Origin: Candidatus Hydrogenedentota bacterium
GTDB lineage: Bacteria; Hydrogenedentota; Hydrogenedentia; Hydrogenedentales; JAEUWI01
DNA length: 64,000 bases
Direction of reading: 5' to 3'
Assembly: GCA_019637335.1 (NCBI GenBank)
Contig: JAHBVV010000002.1
Span: forward strand, 62,001-126,000
Every line of letters starts with the position of its first letter. Positions within the stretch are counted from its first letter, which is position 1. This document shows positions 61,701 through 64,000 of this stretch, in pieces. The notes under the pieces are model-generated. The model saw only the letters and a program-made list of their open reading frames with translations, was not told the origin of the DNA and made no database searches. The translations under genes and the position numbers were made by a program.

Positions 61701-62043
61701 GGCGAACGCGCAGCTCCTGGGCGGCGCCGAAGAGTACAGCCGGGTCATACTGGCCTACGTCGAGGCGGTATCAAACGTGATCCGGCACGCCTTTCCAGCG
61801 GGAACCACCGGCACGATCACGATTGAACTGCGCGCCGCCCGGAACCGCCTCCACATCAGCCTCTCCCACGACGGCGTCCCGTTCCGGCCCCGCGCCACGC
61901 CCCTCCCCGATCCCGGCGCGAAGAACGAGGGCGGCTACGGCCTCTACATCATGCACCGCTGTTTCGACCGCGTCGGCTACCGCACCTCCTCCAGCGGCCC
62001 GCGCGGGCTCGTGCTCGTAAAACACTTCGGCAACTCCAATTAA
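58741..62043 (+). CDS. Multi-TM GAF-PAS-PAS-SpoIIE phosphatase-HATPase protein
   Basis: 1100 residues. Residues 1-215 have about seven membrane helices. A linker coiled coil leads to a GAF-like region (270-440, with an odd Gly7-Ser insert near 336), then two PAS domains (about 450-570 with the RLTGTHLDIQRLKD PAC end, and 580-700 with WSMVEDISDRKAAEEA). A SpoIIE/PP2C phosphatase (about 730-935: DGDFTDFV, VGDVMGKGILAALVSAGAKS, YARFD, YSDGLTESRD, NGDDKTCVVV) and an RsbW-like HATPase (958-1095: YVEAVSNVIRHAFP, HDGVPF, GGYGLYIM) complete it. Phosphatase and anti-sigma-type kinase in one chain is a compact partner-switching sensor. No antagonist (STAS) gene is adjacent. Confidence 0.85.
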   Translation: MSLGLVLLIIEALAVYGLVFGTHAARARLTLVPYYVLLGVLAATLRWTTDAGIQYEYGPFTFILGSVVFFTAILFGVFLLYLFDGIQATQIGIYVVVAVSVVSPAAAMLFQFQLAELDPDTASRILLSPVRLYVASTAAMVLDFLFLVMFWEFLASHANRVPLLLRIAACLLCTYWLDTVLFCAGAFWDAPGFLSILKGNLISRAALTVIVSPILALYVAWEKERNREQFTPRSIMAILHRSARREFDLFVARREIAVRREAEDALRQRDSILKSLAYAAERILNRSGDASSLADILHSLGSAAGVSRVRLAENIRGPAEEWRIAERFAWSAPGGGGGGGSRNWPAVSYGEAGLARWEATLARGEAIAGDTRTFPASEQDFLSTLGVSNILVLPLFVADTWWGFICFEADDPARPWPASEIDALRAAAGTLGAAIQRGRMERVLRESEERFQLALLGGDLGLWDWDIERDHVIYNDRWVRMLGYELSDIEPSSRYWEYLIHPDDYPRVGSQMRAHLKGETPFFEAELRLRARDGSWRWILSKGKVVSRDAGRRAIRLTGTHLDIQRLKDVEEALRYSQEMFRLMYESSPVGLVLCTMAGACVQANRAFLNIVGYSEAELRTRTHGDLMAPGLELARAALYQSLRNSGRYGPREAEYVQKNGARVPVLLNGFLVTGADGKQYIWSMVEDISDRKAAEEAIAEAEHYRHQVEARIEETLLRGRPPTGLRGVEIAVLNAPTEHMDGDFTDFVRINDRCFDVIVGDVMGKGILAALVSAGAKSHFLRAFSTLLAEARGRANPSPAALVGAVHNAITRQLIDLDCFLTLCYARFDLDAGTVTFVDCGHTKTVRYRGAEDAWTLLEGDNVPVGFLDRESYEERVVDLRPGDTFFFYSDGLTESRDATGSLFGVERLAEAIGLYGALDSEELAVRVLETVRDYAGQSSNGDDKTCVVVKVEEPPEERVPAARLAIAGDMAELDRGRAFLRAFLEANAQLLGGAEEYSRVILAYVEAVSNVIRHAFPAGTTGTITIELRAARNRLHISLSHDGVPFRPRATPLPDPGAKNEGGYGLYIMHRCFDRVGYRTSSSGPRGLVLVKHFGNSN

Positions 62044-62109
62044 GCCCCCAGACACGCGGCGCGCAATAGCACAAGTCATTGTTCAAGAAACTGTTGCCGC
62101 CCCAAGGCT

Positions 62110-62200
62110 GCCCTGCGTCGTCCGTGGTCACGAATCCTGATCGCGCCAGTGGCTGCTTCCCGGTCTATTCGTGTCCATTCGCGTCAATTCGCGGTTCAAC
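62110..62200 (-). repeat. Dispersed GAAT-type repeat block
   Basis: On the minus strand this reads ACCGCGAATTGACGCGAATG, then GGACACGAATAG, then GCGCGATCAGGATTCGTGAC and CACGGAC. The same order of modules occurs on the plus strand at about 18625-18720 and 18838-18925. It fills most of the spacer between the phosphatase and PIG-L genes; the remaining 130 bp shows nothing. Confidence 0.7.
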
Positions 62201-62331
62201 AAGACAGTTGCCGCCCGCATCCGCCCCGGCGGCTTGAAAACCCGCCCCACGGCGGATAGAGTAGTGCATCGCAACATGGCAATCTCTGGCGCATCGGGCG
62301 GTTCCGGGGCCTGGAGGCGGGAGTTTCTTGT

Positions 62332-63168
62332 ATGTCCGAACCGGTAGCGCTGGCCCTCGCCGCGCATCCCGACGATATCGAATTCATGATGGCCGGCACC
62401 CTTGTCCTGCTCGGGCGCGCCGGCTACGAACTGCACATGGTCAACCTGGCGTCCGGCTGCTGCGGCTCCATGGAGGAAAACCGCCAGGCCACCGCATCGC
62501 GGCGACTCGGCGAGGCCCGCGAAGCGGCCAGGCTCCTCGGCGCCCGCCTCCACGACCCCATCGCGGACGATCTGGAGCTCTTCTACACGAAAGACCTCAT
62601 CGCGCGCGTCGCCGCCATCGTGCGCGCCGCCCGCCCGACCGTTATCCTGCTGCCTTCTCCCGAGGACTACATGGAAGACCACATGATCGCATGCCGCCTC
62701 GGCGTGAGCGCCGCCTTTGTTCGCGGCATGCCCAATTTCATCTCGAATCCGTCGCTCGCCCCGATCTTCCACGACGTCACGCTCTACCACGCCCTGCCCT
62801 ACGGCCTCCGCGACGGACTGCGGCGCGTGGTCATCCCCGGGCAGTACGTGAATATCACGCCGGTCCTGAAGGAAAAGCGCGCGGCACTCGCCTGCCACCG
62901 CAGCCAGAAAGAATGGCTTGACAAGACCCAGGGCCTCGATTCATACCTGGACACCATGGAGGCCATGTCCGCCGAAGTGGGGCGCTGGAGCGGCGTCTTT
63001 CCCCATGCCGAGGGCTGGCGGCGGCACTCGCATCTCGGCTTCTGCGCCGAAAACGCGGACCCGCTGAGTGACGCGCTCGGCGAGCATGTGTATACTTCGG
63101 TATCGTACGAAAAATCGCTGGCCGAGGGCGTTCCGGATTCCCCGCGCAAGTACGACCGCCGGAATTGA
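62332..63168 (+). CDS. PIG-L family deacetylase
   Basis: 278 residues. The zinc-binding AHPDD (11-15) in LALAAHPDDIEFMMAG and the second ligand in DYMEDHM define the LmbE/PIG-L fold, along with GRAGYELHMVNLASGCCGS and the AREAARLLGA helix. These enzymes remove acetyl groups from N-acetylglucosamine-type substrates; the acceptor here is unknown. SD is weak at ATG 62332. The next gene, a PKD lipoprotein, starts 68 bp downstream on the same strand. Confidence 0.88.
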   Translation: MSEPVALALAAHPDDIEFMMAGTLVLLGRAGYELHMVNLASGCCGSMEENRQATASRRLGEAREAARLLGARLHDPIADDLELFYTKDLIARVAAIVRAARPTVILLPSPEDYMEDHMIACRLGVSAAFVRGMPNFISNPSLAPIFHDVTLYHALPYGLRDGLRRVVIPGQYVNITPVLKEKRAALACHRSQKEWLDKTQGLDSYLDTMEAMSAEVGRWSGVFPHAEGWRRHSHLGFCAENADPLSDALGEHVYTSVSYEKSLAEGVPDSPRKYDRRN

Positions 63169-63236
63169 TCGCGCGCCTGATCATGATGGCCGCGCGTTTC
63201 GCGGGGTCACAGCCTGCTGAGGCCGAAAGAGGACGG

Positions 63237-64000
63237 ATGGCACGGACCTGGACATTACGGCTTGCCTGGTGCATGCTCGCGCCCTGCGCGCTCATGCTCG
63301 CCGGCTGCCCCTTGCTCGAAGGGCTCTTCGAAGGCCCCGAAGCCGCCTTTGAAGCCACGCCCGTCGCCGGCGAGGCCCCCCTCACCGTACTCTTCGTCGA
63401 TGCCTCCATCGCGGGCTCGGCGAATATCACCCGCTGGCAGTGGGACTTCGGCGACGGAGCCACCTCCGATACCCGCAACCCAACCCACATCTACCAGACC
63501 CCCGGCGTATACAACGTCTCCCTGACCGTCACCACGGACGCCGGCGCGGACACCGAACTGAAGCGGGACTACATCCGGGTCATCGAATTGCCCGTGGCCG
63601 ATTTCGAAGCCGCGCCGCAAGCGGGCAGCGCGCCGCTCACCGTCGCCTTTACCGACGCTTCCGCGCCCGGCTCCGCCCCGATCGATCGCTGGCGCTGGAA
63701 CTTCGGCGACCGAAGCCCCACAAGCAGCGCGCGGAACCCGTCCCACACCTACGCCGCGCCGGGGCTCTACACCGTCACCCTCACCGTCACCACGGCGGAC
63801 GGCCAGGACACCATCAGCAAGCCCGAATTCGTGAATGTCGCCGGGCGGCCCACCGCCGATTTCTCCACCGATTTCACGCCCGGCGTCGCCCCGCTCGCCG
63901 TCCAGTTCACCGACGAGTCCGAAGTCGGTACCGCCGCCATCACCAGCTGGACCTGGGACTTCGGCGATGGCGCCATGTCCATGGATCAGAACCCGCTCCA
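63237..64000 (+). CDS. PKD-domain lipoprotein, 5' part (runs off window)
   Basis: Open to the right edge; 254 codons visible from ATG 63237. A signal peptide ends in lipobox LAGC (ALMLAGCPLLEG). At least three PKD domains follow, each with the WDFGDG-type core (WQWDFGDGATS, WRWNFGDRSPT, WTWDFGDGAMS), a HxYxxPGxYxVxLTVTT strand and an ADFEA or ADFST start, at about 85-residue spacing. It is a surface-exposed adhesin or carbohydrate-binding scaffold; any catalytic domain would be beyond the window. Confidence 0.85.
   Translation, partial: MARTWTLRLAWCMLAPCALMLAGCPLLEGLFEGPEAAFEATPVAGEAPLTVLFVDASIAGSANITRWQWDFGDGATSDTRNPTHIYQTPGVYNVSLTVTTDAGADTELKRDYIRVIELPVADFEAAPQAGSAPLTVAFTDASAPGSAPIDRWRWNFGDRSPTSSARNPSHTYAAPGLYTVTLTVTTADGQDTISKPEFVNVAGRPTADFSTDFTPGVAPLAVQFTDESEVGTAAITSWTWDFGDGAMSMDQNPL

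Overview
The window is high-GC DNA from a Gram-negative, flagellated bacterium. It carries lipid A synthesis (lpxH), signal peptidase, flagellin, bactofilin and many Tat or lipoprotein signals. Several genes are typical of Planctomycetes-like lineages: a roughly 1000-residue dehydrogenase/HEAT/cytochrome c protein, Tat-exported Gfo/Idh oxidoreductases and amidohydrolases, a PQQ-type propeller lipoprotein, an ECF sigma factor fused to extracytoplasmic domains, a methyltransferase/ATP-grasp fusion and a PEP-CTERM protein. A PVC- or Planctomycetota-adjacent phylum (Hydrogenedentota is one candidate) fits, but this is inference from gene content; no rRNA is present.

Layout. 0-1.7 kb: end of an esterase-like gene, then about 1.4 kb of tandem and dispersed repeats. 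1.7-5.5 kb: minus-strand cluster J-like protein / unknown / PHP / lepB / lpxH. 5.7-8.8 kb: clpS, clpA and a Nudix gene. 8.8-9.8 kb: a lower-GC SRA-like plus Mrr restriction endonuclease. 9.9-17.9 kb: PQQ propeller lipoprotein, queA, Gfo/Idh oxidoreductase, and a minus-strand run of small membrane protein, nadE and alpha/beta hydrolase. 17.9-19.95 kb: no intact gene, packed with repeats. 19.95-31 kb: truncated SDR, YihY/BrkB, the large cytochrome protein, a HigBA-like toxin-antitoxin pair, amidohydrolase, HNH remnant, two SPFH proteins and ddl. 31-38 kb: lipoproteins, MgtC, a receiver protein, a possible defence pair (ABC ATPase + TOPRIM-like) and a two-component system. 38-43.6 kb: methyltransferase/ATP-grasp fusion, speD with a deoxyhypusine-synthase-like gene, an SDR and wrbA. 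43.7-47.1 kb: sigma-factor fusion bracketed by direct repeats. 47.1-54.1 kb: flagellin with a sigma-28 promoter, glycosyltransferase/TPR, HEAT lipoprotein, ankyrin protein behind a sigma-54-like promoter, mnmA, bactofilin and an M23 peptidase. 54.4-64 kb: YkgJ protein, a 41-residue peptide gene, trxB, tRNA-Ala, a PEP-CTERM protein behind a sigma-54-like promoter, a giant sensor phosphatase, a PIG-L deacetylase and the start of a PKD lipoprotein.

Two window-scale patterns stand out. The forward strand is G-rich up to about 19.9 kb and mostly C-rich after it, whichever strand is coding. The switch coincides with the truncated SDR gene and the repeat zone, so this is either a replication-terminus region or a rearrangement/assembly junction. 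Several families of dispersed repeats link distant intergenic regions, including palindromes with compensating stem changes.

For system-level novelty the best candidates are the ATPase/TOPRIM-like pair with a G8 tract just after the likely start codon, and the membrane-tethered sigma factor inside its direct-repeat frame.
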